Of a stretch of 64,000 nucleotides of DNA, positions 38,569 to 49,719 are shown in pieces. The stretch is taken from contig NW_020194551.1 in assembly GCF_002865645.1 (NCBI RefSeq), positions 344,877 to 408,876 on the forward strand, written 5' to 3'. A program made the translations under genes and the position numbers. The notes under the pieces were generated by a model. That model was not told the origin of the DNA, ran no database searches, and worked only from the letters and a program-made list of their open reading frames with translations. The first letter of the stretch is position 1. The number at the start of each line of letters is the position of its first letter. The stretch is from Hyaloscypha bicolor E (Eukaryota > Ascomycota > Leotiomycetes > Helotiales > Hyaloscyphaceae).

Positions 38569-40122
38569 TTAAGCAATCGGTGCCTCAAATACTAAACTTA
38601 TACCATCATCCCCAGCTGTCACAATCCTCGTGCCATCTCCTTCGACGAATCCTAGCACACCACCTCCTTCCCCATCACCTCTGTGTCCTTTCCACTCTCT
38701 CACGAAGCCTGAGTTCGCTATCCCGGTTCCGCCCCGTGTATCCCACCTCCGAACCACGCCATCCATGCCGCAACTCGTTAATAGCCACCCTCCTGTCCTC
38801 GAGTTCTTGACGAACTCTACTTTCACCACCGAGTAATCTTCATGTGCTTCCTTAATATGCCGTCGGACTGCAAAGCGGTGTGCGGAGTCGAAGAGCGCGA
38901 TACTGCCATCTACACTTCCTGCAGCCAGGAGGGTGAGAGGCGGAGGAGCGAACGCCAGTGTCTCGATGCCGTCAGTCTGCGCTTGTAAATCTGCAAGTAT
39001 TTGGCCCGCTTGACCAGCAGACGCCGCGCTTCCTGCCGCCTTCCCACCAGCTTGCTTCCCACCTTTGCCTTTCGACGACGCGCCAGCTCCAGCTCTTCCA
39101 ACCGGAGCAGAGCCAGAAGCATCAGTGCCTAATCGAGGTAATCCAACGACTTTGATCGCGCCTCCCGCTCCACCAACAACCACGAACGCTCCGGTAGGTG
39201 CAACCGCAACACTGAATAATCCTCCTTCGACTGCGAATCGCTGATCCAGAGCTGTAAGACCAACCACATACGCACCGCCTTCACCTTGAGTTAAACCAGC
39301 AGCAGCCCCCTCCCCAAAAACATCCCAAACGTACAAACTCCCATCCTCACTAACCGTCGCCAGCAATTTCCCATCCGCGCTCCAAGCCCCCGCCGTACAA
39401 GCCTCCGTATGCAAAAAGTAGCTCTGCACGATCTGCAACGGGGCGTCCTTGCTGTCCTTATCCACAGTATAAACCCACACAGACCCATCATTCGCACCCA
39501 GCGCCACCGTATTCGCAACCCCTGGATTCGGACACGCAGCAAGCCAATTGATTTCCTCAACTTCCTGCGCTTCAGCTACAAATGCCCATTTCTTGCCATC
39601 TTTCGATTGCTGAGCAAAGGCTCGTAGCCGTCCATCCAAGCCTCCTGAGAGCAGGAACTCCCCGTTCGGAAGCGTAAAAGTTAAAGCATTAATCGAATCG
39701 CTATGCCCTTCCAAAGTGAAAATCTTCTCCAACCCCTTCCTCTCTACTCTCTCGCCAGGCTCACTCCTCCACCCTTCGGGTAGCACAGGACTCGCGTCTT
39801 CAGCAGGCGTGGAGTCGAAGATATACCCAATCCCACCCAGATCTTCGCCTTCTGAGCCGCCGGTGGCGACTATGATGGGGAGGAGCGGGTGCTGCGCGAT
39901 GGTGAAGATGCTGTCTTTGTGCAGGTCGAAATGGGCGGAGGAGTCGTTTTGCAGGGCGATTTCTTCCATGATTTCGTCTTCGTTGGGATCTGCGTCGGAG
40001 CCGGAATCCATGGCTGCGTCACCGTCTCCATCTGCGTATTCTTCTGCTGCTTCGTCGGCGGAGAGCATGGCAGGTTCTTCCTCCTCCTCTTCATTTTGGT
40101 GGGGGTTGTGGGAGGACGACAT
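38569..40122 (-). CDS. SQT1: Ribosome assembly WD40 protein Sqt1
   Basis: Uninterrupted frame of 517 residues. An acidic N-terminus (EEEEEEPAMLSADEAAEEYADGDGD) precedes an eight-bladed WD40 propeller. Examples are LEGHSDSINALTFTLPNGEF, LHTEACTAGAWSADGKLLAT with EDGSLYVWDV, and a terminal blade GDGTRIVTAGDDGISLVFE. This layout and length fit Sqt1, the dedicated chaperone that holds ribosomal protein uL16 (Rpl10) before it joins the 60S subunit in the cytoplasm. A Gly/Ala/Ser/Lys-rich linker near residues 340-370 (SSKGKGGKQAGGKAAGSAAS) interrupts the propeller between blades. A metazoan AAMP-like annotation would refer to the same family. Confidence 0.85.
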   Translation of the reverse strand: MSSSHNPHQNEEEEEEPAMLSADEAAEEYADGDGDAAMDSGSDADPNEDEIMEEIALQNDSSAHFDLHKDSIFTIAQHPLLPIIVATGGSEGEDLGGIGYIFDSTPAEDASPVLPEGWRSEPGERVERKGLEKIFTLEGHSDSINALTFTLPNGEFLLSGGLDGRLRAFAQQSKDGKKWAFVAEAQEVEEINWLAACPNPGVANTVALGANDGSVWVYTVDKDSKDAPLQIVQSYFLHTEACTAGAWSADGKLLATVSEDGSLYVWDVFGEGAAAGLTQGEGGAYVVGLTALDQRFAVEGGLFSVAVAPTGAFVVVGGAGGAIKVVGLPRLGTDASGSAPVGRAGAGASSKGKGGKQAGGKAAGSAASAGQAGQILADLQAQTDGIETLAFAPPPLTLLAAGSVDGSIALFDSAHRFAVRRHIKEAHEDYSVVKVEFVKNSRTGGWLLTSCGMDGVVRRWDTRGGTGIANSGFVREWKGHRGDGEGGGVLGFVEGDGTRIVTAGDDGISLVFEAPIA

Positions 40123-40542
40123 TCTGGCTTGGGTAGCTGGTGAGGGTTATGGGGAGACAGATGGGTGAGAGGTGGGTGAGGAAGGATCAAGAGGCCCTAG
40201 AGAGATGGGAGAGGAGACCAGTGTGGAGGGGGACTTTATTGTGGTGGTGGTTGAGGAGGAAGTTGATTGTTAATCTTTTTCTACAAGGGTCTGCTGAAAT
40301 CTTGTCCGTGCCGTGCGCCACTTTGTCAGCCTTGCCCCACATTGAGCCCCGCTTTTCAACTGACTCCAGCGAAGACTGCATTTGGTTTCTCCAGCTCGTG
40401 ATGAAAAGGTAAAAGGCGTTTATTCAAGAGATTCGATTAATGCCAGTATGGAAAAACTTTGTAATCTTTTCTGTAAACTTCTTTAGAGTCCTGCGTATAC
40501 ACAGTACCGGTTCTAATTAATCTACCCAAAATCTCTCCAGAT
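40123..40542. other. Intergenic region, SQT1 promoter
   Basis: 420 bp between the SQT1 start and the end of the ligase gene. No motif I can name with confidence. Confidence 0.4.
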
Positions 40543-42708
40543 CTACAGTTTGGCTCCCTTCTTCCTTCGAGACTCCTTATCCTTATCTCTTAATAAGCGT
40601 CTCAAAATCTTCCCACTAGGACTCTTGGGAATCACATCGATAAACTCAACGCCACCCTTCAACCACTTGTGCCTCGCTTTGTGGTCCTGCACATGTTTGG
40701 CAATCTCTTTTGCGACCATCCGATCGTTGTCTTCAATTCCAACTGATGAGGATTTCACTACAAAGGCCTTGGGAACTTCACCTGCTGCATCGTCGGGAGC
40801 AGAGATAACAGCACAGTCTGCCACCGCAGGGTGAGTGAGGAGATGCGCTTCAAGTTCCGCGGGCGCGACTTGGAGACCCTGAGATACATGTCAGAAAAGA
40901 GATTGGAGAAGGGGGACGTGGGATATACCTTGACTTTGATCAACTCCTTAATCCGATCAACAATGAAGACATGCTCATTCCCTGAAGGAGCTTTGCGAAT
41001 CTCCGCTTCATCACCAGTTCGCATCCATCTCCCGTTACCATCTGTGTCATCGAGGAAGGTTTCCTTATTGGCTTTGGGATTGTTCAGATATCCCAAGACA
41101 ACAGATGGAGATTGGACAACCAGTTCTCCTGGCTGATTGTAGCCGGTAATCTCAACGCCTTCCAGTGACATGATCTTTGCTTTGTAGCCGGGGAGGAGAG
41201 ACCCACTGCTCCCAAACCAGATGTCGGTCTCCGGGCTGGAACAGACGACAGTGCAGGTCTCTGTCAAGCCTGGGATTGTTAGTTGAGGGTTTCTGAGACT
41301 TCAAAAAATCCTTACCGTAACCTTGACGAATCTTCCAGGAGGGATACAGTTTCTGAAGTTCTTCAGCAGTCTCTGCACCGAGTGGTGCAGCTCCCGTGAA
41401 GATCCCATTCACACTGCTCAGATCGTATTTTGAGCAAGCTTGATTGCTTTTAGCCATCAGGATAATAATCGGAGGAACCTAAATTATGTTTAGCAAAACA
41501 TTTCATGGATAGGAGCAAATAACAAACCAGGTACAAAGTTTGGATCTTATGAGTTTGGATGGCATTCAAATATGATTGCAGCTCAAACTTTGGAAGGATG
41601 ATGCAAGCATCACCTCGATAACTGCTAGCTTGGGCAATCACAACCAGTCCATATATATGGCTTAGGGGTAAGAGGGCCAGTGCTACTTCAGTCTTCTTCT
41701 CTGGTGGTCGAGCATCTCGCATAGGTTGTTCGAAAGTTTTGATCTGCACCACGTTTGAGATGACATTGTGATGGCTTATCATAACTCCTTTCTGTATTGA
41801 AGTTGTCAGCATTCTATTCTCCCTCATCGTATTTGTTTCAAGAAAACTGCGGTACTCACCGGTAACCCAGACGTCCCACTCGAGTAGCAGAGATATGCAG
41901 TTTGTCGCGCTCCCTGTCCCTTCTCCCATTTCTGCTTCGCAAGCTGAGGAAGCTTCTCGCCCTCCGCAATCAATTGCCCAACCGTTTTAAACGGAACCGA
42001 CTTATCCCCGGAAAACTCTTTGGGCATCTCCAGGATGTAAATTCGATTGTTCGGGATTCCTGCACCTTTTGCAGCTTGCAGCGAAGTTTCGAGGAGGGGC
42101 ATACACTGTTTGGCAAGCATTAGCTGGTTTGTAGGCGCTATTGAGGATTGCTTGCCGCACTGTAAAAAGGGCCTTGGCTCCAGAATTTTTCAATTGAAAC
42201 TCAAGCTCCGAAGCTGAATACGCAGCATTTGCCGGACTCACGAGGCCATCCAGACGGTGGACGGCATATGCCAGAGTCATAGAATCGACCTGCAGGATTG
42301 GCCTGTTAGCGGAAGTGCCAGAATCAAGCTTGAGCAGCTTTGCCTACAGTGTTCAGGGCAAAGATCCCCGCTACTTTATCCCATTCTGTTCCTTGGTTTG
42401 GCTGCCATCCGAATTCCTTCGACAGAGCTCGTGCCAGACGATCAGTCCGCTCGACCATCTCCACCGCAGTGAAAGTCCTCCCTGATATGCCGCAGGTAAA
42501 GGGATTCCGCGAGGATTTCAGGGGATGGCGCCCGTAGGCGTCGTCCAGCATGAACTGCCATACTGGCACCGAGTCTGGAGGGCCTGCGATTGGGAGGCAT
42601 TAGCTATGTATTGTTGACGAGATGGCGAAGCTGCAGAGGATTATTAAACAAAAGAATTAAATTCTTACTGGGAAGCTTTGGGACCCAGGACGGCGGAAAG
42701 AAGACCAT
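40543..42708 (-). CDS. 4-coumarate-CoA ligase-like acyl-CoA synthetase, peroxisomal
   Basis: Eight exons join without conflict: 42708-42669, 42583-42348, 42289-42161, 42105-41860, 41791-41528, 41478-41316, 41269-40929 and 40878-40543. Introns are 46-85 bp, all GT-AG, and the product is 584 residues. ANL-superfamily motifs are in order: P-loop SSGTSGLPKG (210-219), YGLTET (359-364), RTGD (443-446), DRIKELIK (464-471) and the catalytic lysine in PKSPSGK (Lys563). The enzyme activates a carboxylic acid with ATP and transfers it to CoA. The protein ends in Ala-Lys-Leu, a type 1 peroxisomal targeting signal, so a fatty or aromatic acid used in peroxisomes is the likely substrate. The specificity cannot be read from the sequence. 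Neighbours are unrelated. Confidence 0.9.
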
Positions 42709-43871
42709 GCTGACGGTTGCAGGGATGCAGCGTAAATCACCTCGGTTCAGCGTCGCCAAAGCCCCTGCAGAAGCTTAAATCACAGGCGGAAGCACAGTCC
42801 TTGTGAGATATAATTCTGCCAGACACAATGTTCTAGACACAAAGAAAGGGACACGGGAACAGTTGGATGCGGAAGAAGAACTGAGGAAGAGGAAGAGGGA
42901 GAGGGAGAGGGAGAGGGAATGCATCTGGACACTCCCCCTCCCCTTGGCCAGGTAACGGGTAGTTTACCCCATGTTCGGTAGCACAGTGTGCCGCGCCCCG
43001 GTGCCGCCATCTTTTCTGCTCGACCCGCGGTCTCTCCACAAATCGTCACTCTTCCCCGGATCGAACCTCGGCCTTGCCTCTTTCGAGCATCCACGGCACC
43101 TTGGTGCCTCGGCGGTTCGGGGTTGGAGCAGCTTTGCGAGCATGACTCGTGCAATCCGCAGGGAACGCGAGTCAAACCAGGGGAATTCTGGAGAGTGTGA
43201 CGGTTCGTTGCTCTCCAAAGATGGAGCTGGTGGGGTCGAGAATCACACCCAAGACCGTGGTCTGTTTGATGTGCTTTAGGGTTCAGTGCCGCAATGCTGC
43301 CGTTCCAGAGGCTTCGGGCAAAGGGAAAATGCGCCCATTTCAATTCAATGTCCGAATTGCCGCAATATATTCAGAACCGCGTCTTCATAAGCCGTTCAGT
43401 GAGGGACGTGGGAAATTGGAATATCCTCATCAATTTTATTGTCTCATTCGAAATCGCCCACCATTCTGCGTCCTGCAAGCGTTCTTTTCGTCTGTTGGCT
43501 GGGTTTCACTTCTCCGTTCCAGTGTCCTCACTCCGCCTCTCGACGGGAAATCCTCACCTTTTGCTTTCCGCTTTTTCCTAATCAATTTGACTTTCGTTCC
43601 AGACCTCCTCTCTTCTCCAATGAAGATGATTCCAGCCCCTGAAGCCTAGCGAGGAACCCACAGACCTTAGAACAAGGGTTCGACGGCTTCTTGCTTTAGC
43701 GAGGGAGCCATCCTCGGTCCGAGTCTGACTCAACGTCGTCGAGATCTCGATGATGTTGGACTTCAATGCTTCGCTGAGAGAGCTCAATGTAACCTTTGAG
43801 CTCACCCATTTTTATATTCTATTGTATATATTCACCTTCTGAACTGTAACTGCCAAAGAAAGGGGCTTTAT
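42709..43871. other. Intergenic region with purine-rich tract
   Basis: About 1.16 kb upstream of the ligase gene. Around 42869-42921 lies a strand-biased purine tract with GGGAGA units. The 187-codon minus-strand frame at 42780-43343 has low complexity and no domain. I see no RNA gene. Confidence 0.45.
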
Positions 43872-45035
43872 ATGGCAAGAGAACGTAGATTGCAGGCCAC
43901 TGAGCACGCCGGCCGGACCAGGCCATGGGAACGGCCACGCTTCTCTGGTATTGAGGAAAGCAACATTCTGGGCACAAAATGTCGGAGAACGAGTATAGAA
44001 ATAAAACGAAAACCAAAGAGAAGGGAGATACAGACTGCTGTGAAGATGACTGTGGAGGTGTCAGAGGAAGTGAGCCCTCATGGAAGTTGTAATCGAAGTC
44101 ACCAATATCCAATTCATTCGCAAGCTGAAAGACGTCAAACAAGGTCCAGGCTGAAATTGAGTAATGGGATGAAAGAAATCAGGGGTAACGACGAGGCGGA
44201 TGGGCTTACATCCCTTCTCGTAAGGCTGAAGCTCAAGAAGGGAAAGCACAACCAAGAACTTGCTCCTTCCACAACTCATGTCACGAGCGAGAATCAAACG
44301 AAGGAAGAAACTATTTTTACCCTTTCTGACGCCCTTTCAAACGAAGCCAACAACAACTCTTCATCAACTCCAAACCTCTCCACTTCTTCTCAGCCAACTC
44401 CTAGTTCCCTCAGCATCGACTCTTCTCGACCATCTCCTGACCTCTCTAACAACACAAAACCGAGTCCAGATAACTCCATCGATAGTTCTCGCCTCACTCC
44501 CCTCCAAATCTCCGACAAGCCTTCTCAGCCACCCCCTCAGCCTCTCTGCGACGACATTTCTCAGCTCTCTACCAGCATTTCTCAACCCTCTCTTGATCAC
44601 ATCCCCGACAACCGATTGCAACTGAGTTGCAACCACTTCTCCAACAAAATTCAAGCCATTCCCGAAGGTTTCTTCAAACAAAGCTCTCACTTGACTTCTG
44701 ACTACACCTCCAACGACAACTTTCATCCGAAGTCAGCTCCCGACCCTGGCCCCTTTTCTACAGACACTCAACCGAATCCCGATCCGGACCCCTTTCCTAC
44801 CAGGAACTCGCAAGCGAATTTCTACCCCTACCCCCTTTTCACCAAGAGCTCTCAACCGAGCCTCAAGCTCAGCCCCTTTCCACAGGGGTCTCAACCAAAT
44901 CACGATCCTGACCCCTTTTCCACCAACGGCTTTCAAAAGCCAACCAAAACTATTCTTGAAGAAGGGGAAAAACATTCGGAAGTCGAGATCGAGAACGACG
45001 AGTCTGGTGATTTATTTTCGAGTCCCTGTACGTAA
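43872..45035 (+). CDS. Low-complexity Ser/Pro-rich hypothetical protein
   Basis: Open frame of 387 residues. The N-terminal third is basic (for example KRKPKRREIQ and RLKLKKGKHNQ). The rest is Ser/Pro/Asn/Asp-rich with a loosely repeated motif of the type SQPNPDPDPFxT. No globular domain, signal peptide or transmembrane segment. Such proteins are often disordered and regulatory, but the function is unknown. A strong donor-like GTACGTAAG overlaps the stop at 45035, so a further exon is possible. On the other strand a short frame (43819-44142) has an acidic stretch, so the coding strand is not beyond doubt. Confidence 0.45.
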   Translation: MARERRLQATEHAGRTRPWERPRFSGIEESNILGTKCRRTSIEIKRKPKRREIQTAVKMTVEVSEEVSPHGSCNRSHQYPIHSQAERRQTRSRLKLSNGMKEIRGNDEADGLTSLLVRLKLKKGKHNQELAPSTTHVTSENQTKEETIFTLSDALSNEANNNSSSTPNLSTSSQPTPSSLSIDSSRPSPDLSNNTKPSPDNSIDSSRLTPLQISDKPSQPPPQPLCDDISQLSTSISQPSLDHIPDNRLQLSCNHFSNKIQAIPEGFFKQSSHLTSDYTSNDNFHPKSAPDPGPFSTDTQPNPDPDPFPTRNSQANFYPYPLFTKSSQPSLKLSPFPQGSQPNHDPDPFSTNGFQKPTKTILEEGEKHSEVEIENDESGDLFSSPCT

Positions 45036-46298
45036 GCCTAGCTTTCCCCCTACTTTTTCCTTCAGTCCTCAGGAACTCTGAGAGGGCGCCGGCTGCATTC
45101 ATCTTCCCTACCAGCCGATAACTTATGATCGTTGTCCTATCAGTTGCGGGACAGTGATTTCTGAAGGTTCGGGGGAAGCGAGCCGGCAAAGTTTATCTCC
45201 TTTGGTGACAGACACGTCCTTGACCCTTTTCCCGTCAAGGCTTGGGAAATCAAACCTAAAGGATTTAAGGAAGTCAGCCCCTTTTTCTTCTTTGTTTGAA
45301 TATTGAGAGGAAGTTGAGTTGGCGACATTTTTCTTCATCCGAAGTCGTGCGGGGTAAGCAACAATTTACTGTGCTGCATCGAAGGAGCGAGGGGGAGCTA
45401 GTGCCTTTTCGCCTCGCTTAAGTTCCTTCCACAACAGGACTGTTGACTTTGCCCTTCCGATTTCTCCGCACCACTTCTTCAATAAATTTCCTTCATTAAC
45501 CTCGCCAACAACAACCTCTTCTTCCATCGACACCTCCATTCAATAACAACTTCTTTATCAACTGGTCAGCAACAACCTCTTCTTCCGTCCACGCCTCCCT
45601 CCAACAACCACCTCTTCTTCCATCAAAGCCTCCCTTCAACAACAACCTCCTCTTCCATCGACGCCGGCCTTCAACAACAACAACCTCCTCATCAACTCGT
45701 CAACAACAGTCTCTGCTTCCATCTACGTTTTCCTTCAAGAACACTACTTCCTTCATCAACACATTCTTTCAACAGCAAATTCTTTCTTCAAACACAACTT
45801 CATCCAAATCCAACGCCTTTCGCACTGAAGGTGCGCCGGTAGTGACAACTCTCTGAAAGTGCGCCGGTAGTGACACTTCACTGAAAGTACGCCGGAAACG
45901 ACACCTCCGCAAAGGTGCGCCGGTAGTGACACCTCACTGAAAGTACGCCGGCAACGACACCGGCTCACTCTGCTTTTCCTACAGCCACGCCTTCCTTCAT
46001 TAACACTATCTGCCATCCTTTATCAACACCCTCCCTTTATCAACAACACTCCTTCACCACCAAGAAGCTCTTCCTCAACCACAAGGCCTTCTTTCTCTCT
46101 ATCAACAACAACCACGCTACATTTTAGTTACTTCTCGACACAACTGTCTCCTCTGCTTACTATTCCTTTCAGAATATCTCCTTACTCAAGATCTTCTCTT
46201 ACCAAGAATTTCTTTCTGCTTCCGAACAATATTATTTATTCATTATCACCATTCATGCATTCTAATACAAGACAACAGGTTTATCTCCCGACAGTACA
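45036..46298. promoter_or_regulatory. CT-rich leader/upstream region of the oxygenase gene
   Basis: About 1.2 kb. From about 45480 to 46260 the plus strand is strongly pyrimidine-rich, with degenerate units like CAACAACCTCTTCTTCCATC. That is typical of long fungal 5' leaders and promoters. A distinct 28-bp tandem array is embedded at 45828-45965. The region precedes the ATG at 46299 and probably contains the promoter and 5' UTR of that gene. Confidence 0.45.
45828..45965. repeat. 28- to 30-bp tandem array, five units
   Basis: Units of the form GAAAGTGCGCCGGTAGTGAC plus ACCTCACT. The CGCCGG core recurs near 45834, 45862, 45890, 45917 and 45945. Alternate units have TACGCCGG instead of TGCGCCGG, suggesting an amplified dimer. 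GC-rich within a CT-rich region. Confidence 0.8.
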
Positions 46299-49200
46299 AT
46301 GGCAGACCATGTCGGTCAGGGGTTGGGTTCCGCTAAAGGTTACTCTTCACCGCTAAGCTCACCACCTTCGTCTCCAACATCTACTCCAGAGTCTTTGAAA
46401 CAAAATCTCCCAGTGAGTCTCCTTTCGCCCGATCTTTTTCGATTTTTTTCTTCGCTTTCGTCGGATGTTTTTACCTTTCATCGGATGTTTGGGACCGAAA
46501 TGTGTAGTCATGTCTCGATTTCTTTCATTGGGAGTTTCTTTGGAGGAGACTAATGAATGTGAATGTACCAGGAGATTGAGAACAATGTCACTTCCCCACC
46601 AGCCACAAACAAACGCAAGAGAGAGTCCACTAGCCCCAAAGCAACGGCCAAGAAGCCCAAGACGGTGTACTACGGCAACAAGCAAGAGGGCAAGCCCATG
46701 CCTCACGGTCAACCCGTTGTCTGGTCCGACAAGAGACAAGGTCTTTGCGAGGCTCTGCCATACTATAGGGCCTATCAGTCGGGAGCCTACACACATGGTG
46801 GCAAGGTTTTGGGTTTTATGTGCGACGGAGAAGTTGGTGACCGAGATGTTTTCGAGGATCAGATTATGATTGCCCGAGTGTGAGTAAAGTCCTTCACATC
46901 CGGAATTGTTGCTAATTTCTTTAGCGGTGGTGGCAAGACTATCAACGAGGAGACAGGACAACGGGAACAGACAAAGTCACAGGACGACTGCGCGCTTGCC
47001 ATATCTTTTATCGAAAGCCAGAATACACGTCAGCCAATCGTTGTTATTGCTGGTAAGTTTCCCCTTGCAATCTCTCAGTAGTGCATTTGCTAATATACTC
47101 CATAGGCCAAGGCAATACGGGCAGCCCCAGCAAGCTCCCTCACTACTATAATGTGCTTGATCACTTCCACGTCACTGACGTATGGTGCGAGAAGTACAAC
47201 AGTGTTGTCCGCTGGATGGTTCGACTTGAGAAGATCGACCTTGCCCACAAATCCTGGTGGTCAGCGGGAACTACTTCACATTCGCATCCGAACTTCGTCT
47301 CACCAAAGGCTCTGGGCCAGGTCTGTTCTATTTGCAAGGTCCACAGCAAAAACATTTACAAGCAAGGGTGGGTGTGCCTAAATGCGGATCCTGTGAAGGC
47401 AGTCGTTGGAAAGCACGAGAAGACGACTTGCCCGGCTTTCTTCGATTTTGGTCGAGACGTCGATGACAAGACCCTCAAGTTCACTGAAGAATTCCTTCTG
47501 GAGCGGACACGATTTCCAGGCCATCTCACTGAGCCCTTGGTTCCTCAAATGCCTAACGCTGCCGATAAAGATGTGATAGGAGCACTCGCTTTCGAGGAAA
47601 GTTGTAGGAAGGGAATCGTCTGCACTCAATGTGGCTGCTGCAGCCGTCGCATCCACTGGGAGAAGTGGGTCTGTGAAAACCCCCTTTGCGGCTTCACAAG
47701 TGCTCTGACTCCACGAGCTGTACCCGCCTCTCCGGCAATCTCAGAGGATGAGGATCCGAAAGACCATACATTTGTGTCCAAGAGCATCGCTTCCACAACC
47801 GTGGACTTATGCTCGGGAAACTGGGCAGTGACGAAATATGACATCCCTGGAGAAGAAGGCGAAATCGTTGGCAATGTTTTCCATTTCAAATCCAACACGA
47901 CTATTAATGGTCAGCCAAACGGTCCGGATGATCTATTCGCGGAGCTACAAGTCGCAAAACTTGGATTGAAGAGAAATCCCTCTAAGTGCCGAGGCGGTAA
48001 GTCTCTTAATCTCGTTACCCGGCAAGAAACTAATAAGTAATAGCGCGAAATGAGGTCTTGACCGCTCACTGGGCACATAATTGGGTATTTATGCTTCCTC
48101 CTCCACCTATAGATCTGTACTAATGTATGCTAGGGTGCTCCATACAAGTACAGCGTCCGTCAAGAATCTACTGAATTTGAGAAGGCTCCAAGAGTCATCA
48201 TCAAGGCTCTGAAGAGACTGACTTGGGCTGGAAAACAAGCTGTCTCAACTGGCTTTGATAAGGATGATAAGGGCAAAGAGTTCCAACCGTTTAATGAGAT
48301 GCTGTCCGTCGGATACTTTGAGAAGGGTTATATGGGTGTAAGTGTTCCTTTGAGGCAGACGGGTCTTTATTAACACCAGTAGTACCACGATGATGGCGAG
48401 GCCACGCTCGGCCCGACTGTTGCGTCAATTTCCCTTGGTTGCAGCTCCACTATGAAATGGCGACCAAAGAAGAAGAATAGCATTGTGAGCGAAAGAGAGC
48501 GTATCAATCAGAAAGGCATTAAGAAGGATGTCCTCAGCATCTTCTTAGAGCATGGCGATATCATGGTTATGCATGGCAGCCGGATCCAACAATTATACGA
48601 GGTGAGTGCATTTGTCTCTCCGTCCAGGCACAACTTCTACTGACTTTTGAAAGCACACGGTTATTCCTCATGGCAAGCTTCGGTTTGCGTTGACCTCTCG
48701 CTATATTATCCCAGCTACGATTTCGGATCCAATTGGACGACGTATTGCAGAGACAGCTGCTAATCTCCCAGATTTCAGCTCGGAGTATGAATATGATGGC
48801 AGTATGACTGCAGGCTCCAAGATACAAGTTCTACCCCGAACAAAGGAGACACATCAGCACAGCGATGCATGGCCAACAACTGGAACCGTTTCATCAGAGG
48901 ACCTCCAGGAGACCTATTTCTCTGTGCTCGCGAGGATGCAGACTGCCGGTTCTCCCACTCAAGTTGGCACAATGCAGACTGCCCAGTCTTCCCCGCAAGC
49001 TGGCACAATGCAGACTGCTCATTCTTTCTCCCAAGTTGGCACAATGCAGACAGCCAGTTATTTTTCGCAAGATGGTACCACGCAACCCGGCTATGAGCAA
49101 TATCAATACTCCGGTAACACGCCGAGACTATGTTATTTGGCAGAAGCTTCTGCAACACCTCCCCCGGGCTGTGAGCACCACGGATACCTCATGAACCTAC

Positions 49201-49451
49201 CCGTCACCTCTTCTTATGAATACACGGCCACTACCTACCCACCTCCCAGTATGTACCCTACATACAATGGCCCCTACGCACCCGTGGTGGCTCCACCTGC
49301 CGGTCCATTGCAACCTCAATTCCAACAACCGCAATACTACGGCTACAACTATACACCGATGATGATGGCACCTGCACAGAACTATGCCTCAATGTGGGAA
49401 GACGGACAGGATGAGAGACAGGAGACTTTGGCAAGACAATCTGGTCAATGA
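46299..49451 (+). CDS. AlkB-like 2-oxoglutarate/Fe(II) oxygenase with Cys clusters
   Basis: Eight exons: 46299-46412, 46572-46879, 46925-47052, 47106-47996, 48044-48084, 48134-48337, 48383-48601 and 48654-49451. All introns are GT-AG and all phases agree; the product is 900 residues. The oxygenase core is clear: YHDDGE (iron ligands His564 and Asp566), HGDIMVMHG, then YEH with distal His636, and Arg645/Arg651 in LRFALTSR, the paired arginines typical of AlkB-type enzymes for binding 2-oxoglutarate. Upstream are two Cys groups that could bind zinc: C257-x2-C260, C274, C292; and C356-x2-C359, C373-x4-C378. The N-terminus has a basic NLS-like KRKRE. The C-terminus has a 12-residue repeat (48960-49085) and a Pro/Tyr/Gln-rich tail. 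The family suggests nucleic acid demethylation; the substrate is unknown. Confidence 0.8.
48945..49090. repeat. 36-bp in-frame tandem repeat (12 residues)
   Basis: Three to four units encoding VGTMQTAxSxSQ. The units lie in the disordered C-terminal tail of the oxygenase and keep the reading frame. The unit boundaries are clear from GGCACAATGCAGACTGC at 48966 and 49002. Confidence 0.85.
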
Positions 49452-49719
49452 ACCAAGACACATATGTACATTAGAGATTTACATTTAGCTTTTTGCGATG
49501 ATTTTGCAAGGACTTTGGAATGGATTTAGCATGGATTTGGCACGGATTTGACATAGAACTGGCATGGGTTTTAGCATGGATTTAGCAGAATAAAAGCATT
49601 GCTTTCATTGTACCAAACCTGACTGGAACAATCAAATTGTGACTTATGAAGGCTTCTTAAAGGCATAGCGCGTTTTCAATGTCGCAGAGGAACTTGGTAG
49701 ATTGAGAATTGTACAAACT

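Noticed and set aside
43050..43200. tRNA-like or structured RNA hints (GGTTCGATCC on the minus strand, GCGAG...CTCGT hairpin)
   Set aside because: The T-stem does not pair, and no matching acceptor, D-arm or anticodon arm can be built around it.
42780..43343. 187-codon minus-strand frame upstream of the ligase
   Set aside because: Low-complexity Ser/Pro runs and changing composition, no domain; it overlaps the expected promoter.
45828..45965. CRISPR-like array
   Set aside because: Units are contiguous direct repeats without unique spacers, in a eukaryotic genome.
46299..46553. Short separate gene at the start of the oxygenase locus
   Set aside because: Its frame after 46412 reads through an intron (GTGAGT...CAG); splicing joins it in phase to the next exon.
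40543..49451. Secondary-metabolite cluster around the CoA ligase
   Set aside because: No backbone synthase, P450, transporter or cluster regulator nearby; neighbours are housekeeping or unrelated.
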